Source: an uncultured Acidobacteriaceae bacterium
Lineage (GTDB): Bacteria; Acidobacteriota; Terriglobia; Terriglobales; Acidobacteriaceae
Assembly: GCA_937879855.1 (NCBI GenBank)
Contig: CALFMO010000060.1
Span: 1 to 64,000, forward strand
Length of the DNA stretch: 64,000 bases
Direction: 5' to 3'
How positions within the stretch are numbered: the stretch's first letter is position 1; each line of letters starts with the position of its first letter. Made by a program: the position numbers and the translations under genes. Under the pieces are notes generated by a model. It saw nothing but the letters and a program-made list of their open reading frames with translations. It was not told the origin of the DNA and did no database searches. This document shows, one piece after another, positions 33,850 to 43,255 of the stretch.

Positions 33850-34581
33850 CTAACCTTCCTGCCCACCGCCTTCTTCGGAATCGCCGGCCGACTGAGACTC
33901 TGCATTCAGGTCTGTCTCAACATCTGAATCGTGCCTTTTGTAGGTTCCTCGCACCGACAGCAAGTCTGCGTGGCTGGGCGGAAACACGTAGTTCTGGACG
34001 AACCACAGTGCGTCATAGGTAAGTCGGCGGCCTACTACAGCACGCCCGTGCTCTTTCACGAACTCGCAGAAATCATCGGGATGGATGATGTTGGCTTTCG
34101 TTCCGGCTGTGCTGAGGGCGCGTGACTTGAGCCAACCCAGGTCGATCCATTTCTGTATTTCGTCCGGACGCGTGTGCAAGGCGCGGGAGAGGGAAAACTT
34201 GGTGAACCATTCTCGTCCGGTTTTGCCGCCAATGCCCAGCCGGTGCAGCATCGAGCGGACGGACCCCGCGGGCCGCCCCAGGACCTTCGCGGCCTCTTCT
34301 ACCGGCATGGTGACAATCAGATCGAGCAGGCGCTGTTGCTCTGACTTCATCCATTCGCGATAGGCTCGTTTTTGATGGACGCCCAGCTCGCAAAGGAAAC
34401 GCAGACAGGCGTCTCGCGGGTTTCCGGAAATCGCAGCCAGCTTTGTGACCAGTATTCGCCGGCCGGTCTCGTTGTGCTCCTGGCTTCTGCTAATTTGCTC
34501 TTTGTATTCTCTGACCAGTTCTCTTGCTTGTTTAGGCCAGCGGAACATACGGCGCTTAGTAACACCGTCGGCTTCGCCCAT
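33850..34581 (-). CDS. Putative DNA-binding helical protein
   Basis: I start at ATG 34581 (MGEADGVTKRRMFRWP) after GGAAGG; a longer frame has no ribosome site. The 243-residue product has a charged N-terminal helix (KQARELVREYKEQ). A helix-turn-helix-like repeat region follows (RRILVTKLAAISGNPRDAC and MPVEEAAKVLGRPAGSVRSM), then a second HTH-like part (TKFSLSRALHTRPDEIQKWI). The C-terminus is acidic and disordered. The multiple HTH units suggest a DNA-binding regulator. It is co-directional with the TSCPD gene. No named family is recognised. Confidence 0.7.
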   Translation of the reverse strand: MGEADGVTKRRMFRWPKQARELVREYKEQISRSQEHNETGRRILVTKLAAISGNPRDACLRFLCELGVHQKRAYREWMKSEQQRLLDLIVTMPVEEAAKVLGRPAGSVRSMLHRLGIGGKTGREWFTKFSLSRALHTRPDEIQKWIDLGWLKSRALSTAGTKANIIHPDDFCEFVKEHGRAVVGRRLTYDALWFVQNYVFPPSHADLLSVRGTYKRHDSDVETDLNAESQSAGDSEEGGGQEG

Positions 34582-35280
34582 ACTGCTGCCTTCCGGGGGC
34601 TGCGTCCGAGTGGCAGTTAACGTCTCCAAATCGGTCTCGACACACTTCTCTCTACGCCTCCGGAATACCTCCTTTCCTGCTCCAAAAGCGCATGCGCCGA
34701 TTCCATTCGGAACATGCTGCACGACGAAGGTGGCGGGTGGATCTGGTCCACATCTGAGCCAAGTGGTAGCGGCCAGCGTATATCTATAGCCGAGCTGATT
34801 TTCAATATTTTTTTTCCTGCAAGAAATCGTGCAGGGAGAAACTTCCGGTGCAGACAATTGGCCCGCATGGCGAAGCCCAGGCCGCAGGACGAAACGTACT
34901 GAGTGCCAAACACTTGACGCTTGCGTCGGTAAAATTCCTGCGCAATATCGCTCGAAACCTGGCTATGGACGCGGATAGTCGGGCCGCGGGAGCAGATGTT
35001 TTCCTGCAAAGAAAGTGACACTCTCTCCGCAACTAAGCCGATCGCAGCCGTGTTTAACCGGTAAGAGCAAGTACCGGATCTGAGCAGTATAGGCGCTCGG
35101 ACTGAGGACCGCTTGCCCAGGCGGCTGTTATGCCAGCCATCCCCAACCGCGCGTCCCGATCGAAACAACGTAAACCCCTGCGTGGCGACTGTTGCCCCCG
35201 TCTGAGCTGTCCATCTTCGTATGACCTGTTTGCTCGCCCAACAGTTTCGGCGCTATGCGCAGACATTTCGTCGCTCGTAG
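34582..35280. other. No supported gene
   Basis: About 700 bases upstream of the DNA-binding gene. Minus-strand frames at 34617-35168 and 35054-35524 are Ser/Arg/Cys rich and lack domains. A six-pair hairpin CCTGCA/TGCAGG near 34825-34845 has its T-run on the wrong side for a plus-strand terminator. Confidence 0.4.
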
Positions 35281-35553
35281 TTGACCGACCGGAGTTCGGA
35301 GAAGGCTGGTTACAAACTTTCTTATGAGAGTCGAGCCATGCGTCGCGCACGTAGCAGAGGATTTGACTGGAGGGAAATTGCCGGGATACTTCGCATGACG
35401 CGAGTTGCGGCCGGCGCGACCTTCTGGCGAGAAGTCGGACGCACGAGGTTGAAAAGTGTCGAAGCCCCGCCTCCTGCGATTGACATCCAGGACAAGAGGG
35501 ACAATAGGAATGCGGATACCCCAAAGGTTGGCAGTCCTAGAGCAGTTCGCTAA
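35281..35553 (+). CDS. Small HTH-like protein
   Basis: A frame of up to 90 codons carries RRARSRGFDWREIAGILRMT followed by RVAAGATFWREV, which resembles the region-4 helix-turn-helix of sigma factors or small HTH repressors. The start is uncertain (TTG 35281 or ATG 35338). The remaining C-terminus is low complexity. It may be a truncated regulator. Confidence 0.4.
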   Translation: MTDRSSEKAGYKLSYESRAMRRARSRGFDWREIAGILRMTRVAAGATFWREVGRTRLKSVEAPPPAIDIQDKRDNRNADTPKVGSPRAVR

Positions 35554-35803
35554 ACGCCGCAGAGGCCGCTTTTCAGAGCGATTCGTAGTTCAGCGGCGTA
35601 ATTGGCCGCGGAGACCCGCTGCCCGGCCGGCGCACAACAACTCGGCGGCGTGCCTGATGAAACATCTGATGCGTAAAATAGGACGTGGCCTCACACACCT
35701 TACGGTTGGATGAGGTCGCAGATCTACGGGAAAAATTCGCCGCGTTTACGATTGTAAAGGTATGGCTCACCCAATGCGGATGCCGAAAAATAAGGGCGCG
35801 CAG

Positions 35804-35890
35804 GCGCTGCCATTCGGCAGCGCGGAGAGGGAACTCTCTAGCGTGGCCGTACCGCCGGGGGGCGCTAGAGTCAAACCATTCCGTGGTTTG
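35804..35890 (+). promoter_or_regulatory. Three-hairpin leader ahead of the SYLF gene
   Basis: Three perfect stems occur in tandem: GCGCTGCC/GGCAGCGC with an ATTC loop (35804-35823), CTCTAGCG/CGCTAGAG enclosing 19 bases (35836-35870), and CAAACCA/TGGTTTG with a five-base loop (35872-35890). The SYLF ATG is 44 bases downstream. The remaining gap from 35554 shows no gene. A structured 5-prime leader or small RNA is likely. Confidence 0.5.
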
Positions 35891-35933
35891 CCTCTCGCGT
35901 TACCGCAACTATATCCGTTCTTAGGAGACCGTC

Positions 35934-36632
35934 ATGAAGAAGAGGATATTCGCGTGCGCGATGAGCGCATTGTTACTTGCCATGACCAGTTGGGCAGACG
36001 ACAAAGAAAAGGACGAGGATCGTCTGAAGAATGCCGGCACAGTGCTGACAGAGATTCTGAATCTTCCAGACGACATTCCTCAAGATCTCCTCGACAAAGC
36101 CGACTGTGTGGTTGTTTTTCCATCGGTCCTCAAGGCCGCGTTCGTGGTCGGTGGTAGTTATGGCCGCGGTGCGATGACGTGCCGCAGGGGCGAAAATTTC
36201 AACGGACCCTGGGGTGCGCCATCAATGATGGCCCTTGAGGGTGGCAGCGTTGGCTTTCAGATCGGTGGGCAAGCGACTGACTTCGTCCTTCTCGTGATGA
36301 ATGACCGCGGCGCGAATGGAATCTTGAGCAGCAAAGTGAAGCTCGGAGCAGATGCGTCGGTAGCAGCAGGACCGGTCGGTCGTAACGCGACGGCAGAAAC
36401 CGATGTTTCGATGCGTGCTGAAATATTGAGCTATTCGCGCGCGCGCGGACTATTTGCAGGCATTTCGCTGGAGGGTTCGACGATCCGACCTGACAACGAC
36501 GCAAACAGGAGAATCTACGGGGAGAAAATCTCGGCGAAGGACATTGTAATCGCTCACGAGACGCATGTCCCACCCGCAGCAGAGGGCCTGATCTCGACGC
36601 TTAACGCCAAGACGCCGAAGCACAAGTCGTGA
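35934..36632 (+). CDS. Exported SYLF (YSC84/DUF500) domain protein
   Basis: The 232-residue protein follows GGAG (AGGAGACCGTC). A signal peptide (KKRIFACAMSALLLAMTSWA) leads to the SYLF domain: ADCVVVFPSVLKAAFVVGGS then YGRGAMTCR, and GAPSMMALEGGSVGFQIGGQ followed by ATDFVLLVMN. A LGADASVAAGPVGRNA block, SYSRARGLFAGISLEGS and a final NRRIYGE complete it. SYLF proteins bind lipids and are common in acidobacterial periplasms. No operon partner. The long structured leader suggests post-transcriptional control. Confidence 0.92.
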   Translation: MKKRIFACAMSALLLAMTSWADDKEKDEDRLKNAGTVLTEILNLPDDIPQDLLDKADCVVVFPSVLKAAFVVGGSYGRGAMTCRRGENFNGPWGAPSMMALEGGSVGFQIGGQATDFVLLVMNDRGANGILSSKVKLGADASVAAGPVGRNATAETDVSMRAEILSYSRARGLFAGISLEGSTIRPDNDANRRIYGEKISAKDIVIAHETHVPPAAEGLISTLNAKTPKHKS

Positions 36633-36830
36633 TAATAGCAGTTGTTTTTAACTCAGGCTTTCTTCATTACCGAGTTCCTATATCGATAGATCGCCGATTA
36701 CGTCTGTCTATCTCATTAATTCCGCGCAAGGCCTGTCAGACCAAGAGAAAGGCGGGCGCGGTTGAATTCCTGAAGTCGCTGCATCAACCGAAAAAGGCAA
36801 TGATGAGTTCATGCGCCTGTTGAACTACTG

Positions 36831-37190
36831 CTAGATCGGACATGCGAACGACAACTCGTAGCCGTCTGGATCGGGCATATGGAAATAGCGTTCTCCCCAG
36901 GACGCATCTTGCGGAATTTCTGGATCAAATCCCCGATCCTTTAGATAATTCCAGAGAGCGTCCACATTCGTGACGTAGAAGATAAGCCGCCCCCAGTGAG
37001 TCACAGCGTCACCCTGCTCCAGATTGAGAATCGCAGATTGTGCCTCTCTTGCACGCAATGAAGAGAACCCCGTGCCCTCTCCACCGTAAAGAAGCTCCAT
37101 GCCTAAAACGTCTCTGTAAAACCGCAGAGACTCTGTCATGTTCACAACCCGAAAAGTAACGGCGGAAATTCTCTCAATCGTCGGTGTCAT
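36831..37190 (-). CDS. VOC (glyoxalase/bleomycin-resistance) family protein
   Basis: The 119-residue protein has a single VOC module pair: RISAVTFRVVNMTESLRFYR with VLGMELLY, and the second half RLIFYVTNVDALWNYLKDRG ending RYFHMPDPDGYELSFACP. The PDPDG-x-E metal-ligand strand is present. The length is that of typical small dioxygenase/glyoxalase-like proteins. Its substrate cannot be inferred. It diverges from the ferredoxin gene, with start codons 75 bases apart. Confidence 0.9.
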   Translation of the reverse strand: MTPTIERISAVTFRVVNMTESLRFYRDVLGMELLYGGEGTGFSSLRAREAQSAILNLEQGDAVTHWGRLIFYVTNVDALWNYLKDRGFDPEIPQDASWGERYFHMPDPDGYELSFACPI

Positions 37191-37265
37191 ACGCCACGAG
37201 TTTACCTCGGCTCCCCTTGCATCGTCCGTCCGGTGGGCATACCCTAAGTTCTGCTAGGGGGGCCT

Positions 37266-37586
37266 ATGGCCTATATCATTGCCGAACCCTGCGTCGGGAC
37301 CAAAGACACCGCGTGCGTCGATGCCTGTCCCGTGGATTGCATCCATCCCAAGAAGAATACGACCTATGACGACGGCCGCCCCACATTCGACAACGTTCCA
37401 CAGCTCTACATTGATCCCGTGGAATGCATCGATTGTGGCGCCTGCGTCCCGGTCTGTCCGGTGTCGGCGATTTTTGCGCTGGACGACCTGCCAGAAAAGT
37501 GGAAGCAGTATACGGAACTGAACGAGAGCTACGTGAAGGCCGGCAAGTTCACACCTGGGGAGTTCGCCAAGCATCAAAGTAAGTAA
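37266..37586 (+). CDS. 7Fe-type ferredoxin
   Basis: The 106-residue protein begins MAYIIAEPCVGTKDTACVDA. The first cluster motif C-x7-C-x3-CP (CVGTKDTACVDACPVDCI) is typical of [3Fe-4S]/[4Fe-4S] ferredoxins, and the second motif CIDCGACVPVCPVSAI is the [4Fe-4S] site. Small soluble electron carrier; partners are not encoded nearby. The GGGGGG before the ATG serves as ribosome site. Confidence 0.93.
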   Translation: MAYIIAEPCVGTKDTACVDACPVDCIHPKKNTTYDDGRPTFDNVPQLYIDPVECIDCGACVPVCPVSAIFALDDLPEKWKQYTELNESYVKAGKFTPGEFAKHQSK

Positions 37587-37602
37587 CCGTTCTTTGGCTT
37601 TC

Positions 37603-37851
37603 TCAAGCGTCTTGATCGATAAGGCCTCTGAGATGCCTGCCAACCAATGGCTGGACTTCGTCGGCAACCATCAACACTCCATCTTCGCCGGCACGTGCGT
37701 CGATATTGCCTCCTGCGCCCTCGATGATGTAAACCGTTCCCACCACTCGGGTGACTTCATCTGGTATTTGCCCGAAGTGTCTGGGGAAGCAGCGTTGCAG
37801 AGCATAAATGCGACCGTCGGTGGCACACAGAGACGAACCAGGCGGACGCAC
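37603..37851 (-). pseudogene. MBL-fold hydrolase N-terminal fragment
   Basis: The frame reads VTRVVGTVYIIEGAGGNIDA and then GEDGVLMVADEVQPL, matching the opening strands of secreted metallo-beta-lactamase-fold hydrolases (GNVYxLxGxGGN...GxDGVLLVDD). The metal-binding HxHxDH part never appears and the frame stops at 37603, so this is a truncated remnant. Confidence 0.55.
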
Positions 37852-37925
37852 CCTGTCAATTGGACCATTTGCAATCTTCCTTACCAGCTGTTACATCTCG
37901 TGAGTAATTGGCTCAGTAGGAATCC

Positions 37926-39452
37926 TCAGGCGAATGACAGGTCTTCCAAGGAACCAGGATCCTGAGTGCTTCCCGGCTGTATCTCGGAGAGCACTGCTTT
38001 CCTCCCGACCACAGATTGTTGGCCACTAGATCTCCATAGATACATCGCTGCGTATGCCCGCCATGGCCTCCACGCCTCGGAACGCCGCTCCAGTTCCTTA
38101 GGATCTCTAAGATTCATCGCGCGCAGAAGGCCGAGATCTGTTGACGGAAAAGCGTCGGGCTGGCCCAGGGCGCGCATCAAGACATATTGCGCCGTCCATT
38201 TTCCGATGCCAGGGACTTCACACAGCTTCTCGACGAAGATCTCAGGATCTACAACGCCGGTAAAACTAATCCTGCCTTCGCAGATCCTGCGAGCCAGGCT
38301 ACGAATGGTCTCGGCGCGCGCAGCCGTTACACCGATGCTGCCGAGTTGGGCCTCCGCTAAGATGGCCGGTTCGGGGAAGAGTCGAGTCAGGCCTTGGGGA
38401 CCCCGAATAGCTCTCCCGAATTTCTCGGCGAGCCGGCCTGCCAGAGTTGTAGCGCCCTTGACGCTCACCTGCTGGCCAAGAATCGCACGCGTGGCGAGTT
38501 CGAAGGCGTCCCAACAACCAGCGACTCTGAGCCCGGGTGCAGAGTCCAGCTTCGTCGCCAATACTGGATCGTTTCGTAACGTCGTAGAAATGGATATCCA
38601 GTCGGCATTGAGATCGAACATCGTGCGAACGCGTTCCACAATCGTGAAGAGCCAACGCGGATCGCCAAATGCGATGCGTGTGACGAGGACGTGCTTATCG
38701 TGATCAGCTGACACTTCAAAGTAACCGTGCCGTCCATCGATAGAGATTGTCCGCAGATAACGTCCCGCTTCAACGAGTTCGACTCCGGGAGTGCACCGCA
38801 GCGAGAGAAAATCCAGCATTCCTTGCCAGTGAAACGGTGGACGGAAGTTAAGCCGAAAAACATATTGATTTGTGGGCTGGACTTCCTTCTGTCGCGCAAG
38901 GCGGCGGATTTGCGTCGGCGTGCGGTGGTAGAACTTGCGAATACCTGCGTTGAATCGTCGGACGGAGCCGAAGCCAGATGCAATGGCAATCTGGTTCATT
39001 GGCAGGCGGGTTTCATCGATTAACTTTTTTGCAAAATGCATGCGGCGGGTATTCGCCACTGCAATCGGAGTTGCTCCCAAGTGACGCAAAAAAAGTCTAC
39101 GAAGATGTCGCGACCCAATCCCGAGCCGCTGGGCCAGGCCTTCCACGCCACCGTCTTCCAAACCACTCTCCGCGATCAAGCGCAATGCTCGAGAAACCGT
39201 AGTGGACGTTCCTTGCCATGCCGGAGTGCCAGGGGAACTCTCGGGTCGACAGCGAAGGCAGGGCCGGAAACCGGCTTCCGCCGCTGCCGCTGCCGTCGGG
39301 AAATACTGGCAATTCTTCTCCTTCGCGGTTGGAGCGGGGCAAATCGAGCGGCAGTACACCCCACTACCGGTCACCCCGATGAAGAATTTGCCATCGAACC
39401 GCGGATCTCGCGACAATCTCGCACGCGAACAAACTTTCCAATCTAAGTTCAT
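37926..39452 (-). CDS. Ada-AlkA fusion: alkylation response regulator and 3-methyladenine glycosylase
   Basis: I use ATG 39452 (MNLDWKVCSRARLSRDPRFD); 39497 would add 15 residues. The 508-residue protein has an Ada-type zinc/methyl-acceptor domain (VYCRSICPA, then NCQYFP and PCLRCRPES, four cysteines). An AraC-type HTH follows (about 105-190, VEGLAQRLGIGSRHLRRLFL). An AlkA N-terminal domain precedes the HhH-GPD glycosylase (VPGIGKWTAQYVLMRALGQ, catalytic Asp in STDLGLL). It should sense methyl phosphotriesters, activate transcription and excise alkylated bases. Such fusions are widespread. The gene stands alone. The C-terminal 30 residues after the HhH domain look disordered. Confidence 0.93.
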   Translation of the reverse strand: MNLDWKVCSRARLSRDPRFDGKFFIGVTGSGVYCRSICPAPTAKEKNCQYFPTAAAAAEAGFRPCLRCRPESSPGTPAWQGTSTTVSRALRLIAESGLEDGGVEGLAQRLGIGSRHLRRLFLRHLGATPIAVANTRRMHFAKKLIDETRLPMNQIAIASGFGSVRRFNAGIRKFYHRTPTQIRRLARQKEVQPTNQYVFRLNFRPPFHWQGMLDFLSLRCTPGVELVEAGRYLRTISIDGRHGYFEVSADHDKHVLVTRIAFGDPRWLFTIVERVRTMFDLNADWISISTTLRNDPVLATKLDSAPGLRVAGCWDAFELATRAILGQQVSVKGATTLAGRLAEKFGRAIRGPQGLTRLFPEPAILAEAQLGSIGVTAARAETIRSLARRICEGRISFTGVVDPEIFVEKLCEVPGIGKWTAQYVLMRALGQPDAFPSTDLGLLRAMNLRDPKELERRSEAWRPWRAYAAMYLWRSSGQQSVVGRKAVLSEIQPGSTQDPGSLEDLSFA

Positions 39453-39708
39453 CGAGTGTCTGCTGTTGCTCCGTCGCACTGTCGTGTCCTTTAGCATAGT
39501 CGAACTTTATTCCAGCTATGGACGTTTTCGGACTTCGCTAAAAAGTGTCCCGCGGCACGGAGAGTGAGGTCCGGAACCGTCTACCTTTGCGGCAGAGAGG
39601 TCCGTGAACGTCCACTCTCGGATCACATCTTTCGTTATCTTCTCCGCACAGCAATGGCAAGCGCCAGCAAGACTACGCGCTTCTGTTGCACCGACCTCTG
39701 GAGGCACT

Positions 39709-41043
39709 ATGTGGCGAAATCGATTAACACATTTCATCGGAATCGTGGCCGTTTCAACTTCATTTGTTTCTGCCCAACGGGCAGGGGCGCAGGACGCAAA
39801 GCAACCACCCCGATATTACGTCTTCAATCTCGGCGACCCGGGCGGCGGGACTGTTGCCGCGGCTGCCAGCATCAACAATGTCGGCTGGATCGCTGGTGAT
39901 TCCTTTGAGAGCGGCAACACAAATGAGCACGCCTTCTTATGGGTTGGAGTTCCGGTCGATCTCGGCACACTCGGAGGCCCGAACAGTGCGGTCGCGTGGC
40001 CAAACAAGAACAATCACGGCCAGCTTGCAGGTATCGCCGAAACTGCTGACATGAATCCGCTGAACGAAGCGTGGAGTTGCGCTCTCGCGAATTTCCCCAC
40101 GATCACAAACCACGTTTGCTTTGGTTTTACTTGGGAAGATGGTGTGATGACAGCGCTTCCCCCGCTGCCCGGCGGCAATGACAGCTATGCCGCTGGGATC
40201 GACAACAAAGGGCAAATAGCCGGCTGGGCGGAAAACGGAGTTCACGATCCCACCTGCAACAACACGGCGCCCATCAATCAGGTGCTGCAGTTTGAAGGTG
40301 TCGTGTGGGGACCACATTTGGGTGAGATGACGCAGCTGTCTCCTTTCGGTTCCGATCCCGATTCGGCCGCAACCGCGATCAACGACAAAGGGCAGATTGT
40401 CGGCATTTCCGGCCTGTGCGCGAATGCCGCTGGGAGCACCAGCGCGGAACATGCGGTCCTTTGGGAAAACAAATACGCTGCGCCAATTGATCTCGGGAAC
40501 TTCGACGGTGGACTCGCATGGAACACGCCTACAGCCATCAACAACCGAGGTCAGGTTGTTGGCTTCGGCAACCAGCAAGGAAGTGCTGCTACCGCGTTCA
40601 ATCCGATCGGGTTTTTCTGGAACGAGCATCATGGAATCGTTGCAATTAATCCGATCGGCGACGACACCAACAGCTGGGCCTGGGGCATCAACCAGCGCGG
40701 TCACGTAGTCGGTCAATCCTTCAACCTGAATACGGGCGCGGCACGGGCGTTCTTGTACGAAGACGGAAAAGCAACAGATTTGAATACGCTCATTCAAGCG
40801 GATTCATCACTCCAGCTCCAGTTAGCGAACGACATCAATGATGAGGGCGAGATCGTCGGTTTCGCCACCGATTCAAATACTGGGGCAACAGTCGCTTTCC
40901 TGGCGGTCCCGGTTTCGGGCGGTAATCAATCGTTTGCGAGCCGTTCCGATGGGGGTCGCGGACAAACGTCTATGCCCCAACAAACGCATCGTCCACTTGC
41001 GGGCGTTTTCAGCCGCTTCGCGAATGCGGCATCGTCCAGATGA
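39709..41043 (+). CDS. Exported HAF-repeat protein
   Basis: The ATG follows GGAGG by five bases. The 444-residue protein has a signal peptide (THFIGIVAVSTSFVSAQRAG ending at AGAQ) and then repeated HAF units: SINNVGWIAGDSF, GIDNKGQIAGWAE, AINDKGQIVGISG, AINNRGQVVGFGN, GINQRGHVVGQSF, DINDEGEIVGFAT. Each is a short beta hairpin with the A(I)N(D)xGxIVG core, as in bacterial probable extracellular repeat proteins. A beta-propeller-like fold is expected. The last 40 residues are disordered. No function is known for the family. Confidence 0.88.
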   Translation: MWRNRLTHFIGIVAVSTSFVSAQRAGAQDAKQPPRYYVFNLGDPGGGTVAAAASINNVGWIAGDSFESGNTNEHAFLWVGVPVDLGTLGGPNSAVAWPNKNNHGQLAGIAETADMNPLNEAWSCALANFPTITNHVCFGFTWEDGVMTALPPLPGGNDSYAAGIDNKGQIAGWAENGVHDPTCNNTAPINQVLQFEGVVWGPHLGEMTQLSPFGSDPDSAATAINDKGQIVGISGLCANAAGSTSAEHAVLWENKYAAPIDLGNFDGGLAWNTPTAINNRGQVVGFGNQQGSAATAFNPIGFFWNEHHGIVAINPIGDDTNSWAWGINQRGHVVGQSFNLNTGAARAFLYEDGKATDLNTLIQADSSLQLQLANDINDEGEIVGFATDSNTGATVAFLAVPVSGGNQSFASRSDGGRGQTSMPQQTHRPLAGVFSRFANAASSR

Positions 41044-41219
41044 GCCGCAGAGTTCACTAACGTGGGAGACCACTTCTAGCCAACACAGGCAACCAGGGCA
41101 GAGATTATCTCTTCCCTACATTTCAAATCCCAATGATTCGTGTGCGTCATTGAGTCGAGTGTCCGAAGTGCCACACTCGTTATTTACCCAGTTCCAGCCC
41201 GTATCGAAATGGGTCTTAT

Positions 41220-41810
41220 TTGATCCCTCTCACCAAGGGCCTTATCGCCGGGTGGCTTCTGTACTGCAGCGGGAGGAATCAAAAGGGCGAGATGGTTCGC
41301 GGCACATGGGAACCGGTGAACGGAGAGGCTCACGAGGTCGCCGTCAAATCGTCCGACGGCGGCAACACGTGGCAACCCTGGTTCGACATCATGTTCCAGT
41401 CACATCGGGGGACTGATAAAACTTCTGGCGATGCAGATGAGGATGCTAAACAAACAGTTGTGGCGCTCGACGCTGAGTATCAGGAAGCGGTCAAACAGAA
41501 TGACGTGCAAACGATGGACCGAATACTCTCCGACGATTTTGTTCTTGTCACCAGTTCCGGGAAAACATACAGCAAGGCTGAGTTAATCGAAGAAGCAAAG
41601 AGCGGCGGGATAACCTACGAGCATCAAGAGGACACCGACAAAACTGTACGTTTGTGGGGCGATACCGCGGTTGTGACCGCAAATCCTTGGGAGAAGGGCG
41701 TGCAGGACGGCAAGCCGTTTGAATACAAACTTTGGTTCAGTGACATCTACCGACGCACTGCCAGCGGATGGCGGTATGTGTTTGGTCAGTCCGCATATCG
41801 GCCCAATTGA
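41220..41810 (+). CDS. SnoaL/DUF4440-like protein with truncated N-terminal domain
   Basis: The frame from TTG 41220 encodes 196 residues. From about residue 75 it is a clear NTF2/DUF4440 domain (VVALDAEYQEAVKQNDVQTM, LSDDFVLVTSSGKTYSKAEL, WRYVFGQSAY). The first 65 residues read GWLLYCSGRNQKGEMVRGTW and SDGGNTWQPWFDIMFQ, the C-terminal part of a DUF1579-type beta-barrel whose beginning is absent upstream. The whole gene thus appears to be a 5-prime-truncated fusion. No good ribosome site is seen at the TTG. Confidence 0.65.
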   Translation: MIPLTKGLIAGWLLYCSGRNQKGEMVRGTWEPVNGEAHEVAVKSSDGGNTWQPWFDIMFQSHRGTDKTSGDADEDAKQTVVALDAEYQEAVKQNDVQTMDRILSDDFVLVTSSGKTYSKAELIEEAKSGGITYEHQEDTDKTVRLWGDTAVVTANPWEKGVQDGKPFEYKLWFSDIYRRTASGWRYVFGQSAYRPN

Positions 41811-41895
41811 ACCGCCGACTCATCAGGACCGAAGTCTTCTTTTCAGCGCGGTGCCTCTCGATGCGCCAAACCAAGATATCCGTTACCTTTTCTGT

Positions 41896-42636
41896 ATGAA
41901 AACGACATATGGGCGCATGGTCTTTGGCGCGGCGGCGATACTGTATGGCGTCATCGCACTGATGTGGCACGACGCTGATACTTGGCAAAACTTGCAACAT
42001 ATCTGGAGCCTGCCTTTCGGCACCATCGCTGGGGGCTTTCTTATGACCGCTCAGATGGCCGGAGGGGTCGGAGTGCAATTCCCGCGTACTGAGCGCCTGG
42101 CATCGGTCGTACTTTGCGTCGTCTACTTGTGTTTTTCGCTGGCTTGTATACCTGACGTCATTGCCGCATCGAACATCTATGAGCGCTACGGCGGGAGCTT
42201 TTTTCTGTTCCTTTCCTTACTGTGGGGCGCGATTGCGTTGTACGCAGATACTCAGGCAAATGCAGCAAGGGTGGTACTGTTCGGTCGGCTGGCCCGCCTT
42301 GGACTCGGGGTCTGTGCAATTTCTTTTATGGTGGGTCAGGCACTCCTGCTTCGGGAGACAGCTCACCTGGTACCAAAGTGGATTCCGCCCAACCAGACGT
42401 TTTGGGCGATACTCACAACGGTCGCGTTTGGACTGGCGGCGCTTGCCACTCTCAGCAATCGCCAGGCGAGGCTCGCGATGCGTCTGATGACGCTCATGCT
42501 GGCACTGTTTGGCCTAATGGTTTGGATTCCGCGCCTGATCGGTCATCCAACAGCGCATTTCAGCTGGTCCGAATGTGCCCTGACTTTCCTTGTTACAGGA
42601 GCTGCCTGGGTGGTGGCTGAATTGAAGTGTTTCTGA
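41896..42636 (+). CDS. Multi-pass DoxX-like membrane protein
   Basis: The 246-residue protein starts MKTTYGRMVFGAAAILYGVI. About seven hydrophobic segments span the length (for example FFLFLSLLWGAIALYA, LGLGVCAISFMVGQALLL and LMTLMLALFGLMVWIP). Short polar loops and the opening G-x-A-x-I-x-Y-G-V pattern resemble DoxX-like and DUF-type quinone-binding membrane proteins. No catalytic motif. It follows the DUF4440-like gene by 85 bases on the same strand, but a shared role is not evident. Confidence 0.78.
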   Translation: MKTTYGRMVFGAAAILYGVIALMWHDADTWQNLQHIWSLPFGTIAGGFLMTAQMAGGVGVQFPRTERLASVVLCVVYLCFSLACIPDVIAASNIYERYGGSFFLFLSLLWGAIALYADTQANAARVVLFGRLARLGLGVCAISFMVGQALLLRETAHLVPKWIPPNQTFWAILTTVAFGLAALATLSNRQARLAMRLMTLMLALFGLMVWIPRLIGHPTAHFSWSECALTFLVTGAAWVVAELKCF

Positions 42637-42835
42637 TTTTGGGCTCGGTTCGCGTGCTCACCTTACGCGGTAATTTGAAGGTCGCGATGACTCGAGCCCA
42701 GCGCGCGACAAGTTCATAGTCGGCCATCCGGAGACTGACGATAAAATCAATGGCCGGGAGAAGCGTCGGCCTTCGCGCAACGCCTGCAGGGGGGTGATAA
42801 AAGATCGGTGGCTCGGTCGACACCGCCATGCTTCG

Positions 42836-42968
42836 TTAAAAAGCTTGCGAGAACCGCGTCTCCAGGAACTCGCCCAACTTGGCCGTCGCCTCAAATTGTG
42901 GAATGGGATCGAGTTCCTTGAAATGCTGAGGTAAACGCATTCGAGAGACTCCAGATCGTCCGCGATGA
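42836..42968 (-). pseudogene. DUF932 gene fragment (partial duplicate)
   Basis: The translated tail HFKELDPIPQFEATAKLGEF (then LETRFSQAF) nearly matches the end of the intact DUF932 protein at 47296-48030 (AFKELDPIPQFKATAKLGEF, then LEARLSQSF). Nucleotide similarity continues upstream to about 42968 with a frameshift (AAACGCATT..GAGAGACTCCAGATCGT shared). Nothing further upstream matches. It is an abandoned copy of the element gene, some 4.4 kb from the intact one. Confidence 0.8.
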
Positions 42969-43255
42969 AAAGGCACGTCCCCAAGTTGATCGAGTCGAAC
43001 CCCGATGTAACCGGCTGGTATCGAGTCTCGCCATCGCGAGTGCAACCCAATCACGACACCGATGCACTTAGAGCTGCACCTACCCAGCACCGAGTTCGGT
43101 GAAGACCCCACTTCCGAACTCATACGAGCTCAGACTGCCTGGCGTAAAGAGCGTCCCAACTTGAGAACATAATGGCACGCACCCGCCGTCGCCGGTTTCC
43201 GCAGTGCCGCTCAATCCGTAAACAGTGCAAGTTTTTCACTGCGCTCGATTCGGGC

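Noticed and set aside
34825..34845. CCTGCA/TGCAGG hairpin near a run of T
   Set aside because: The T-run precedes rather than follows the stem, so it is not a terminator in either strand.
34617..35168. Minus-strand 183-codon frame
   Set aside because: No recognisable domain, many Cys/Ser/Arg, and no ribosome site.
39937..40797. Minus-strand frame opposite the HAF-repeat gene
   Set aside because: Mirror of repeated codons in the HAF units; no independent support.
42593..42829. Minus-strand frame near the DUF932 remnant
   Set aside because: A stretch PAIDFIVSLRMADYELVARW looks coding-like, but there is no domain, start or neighbour to support it.
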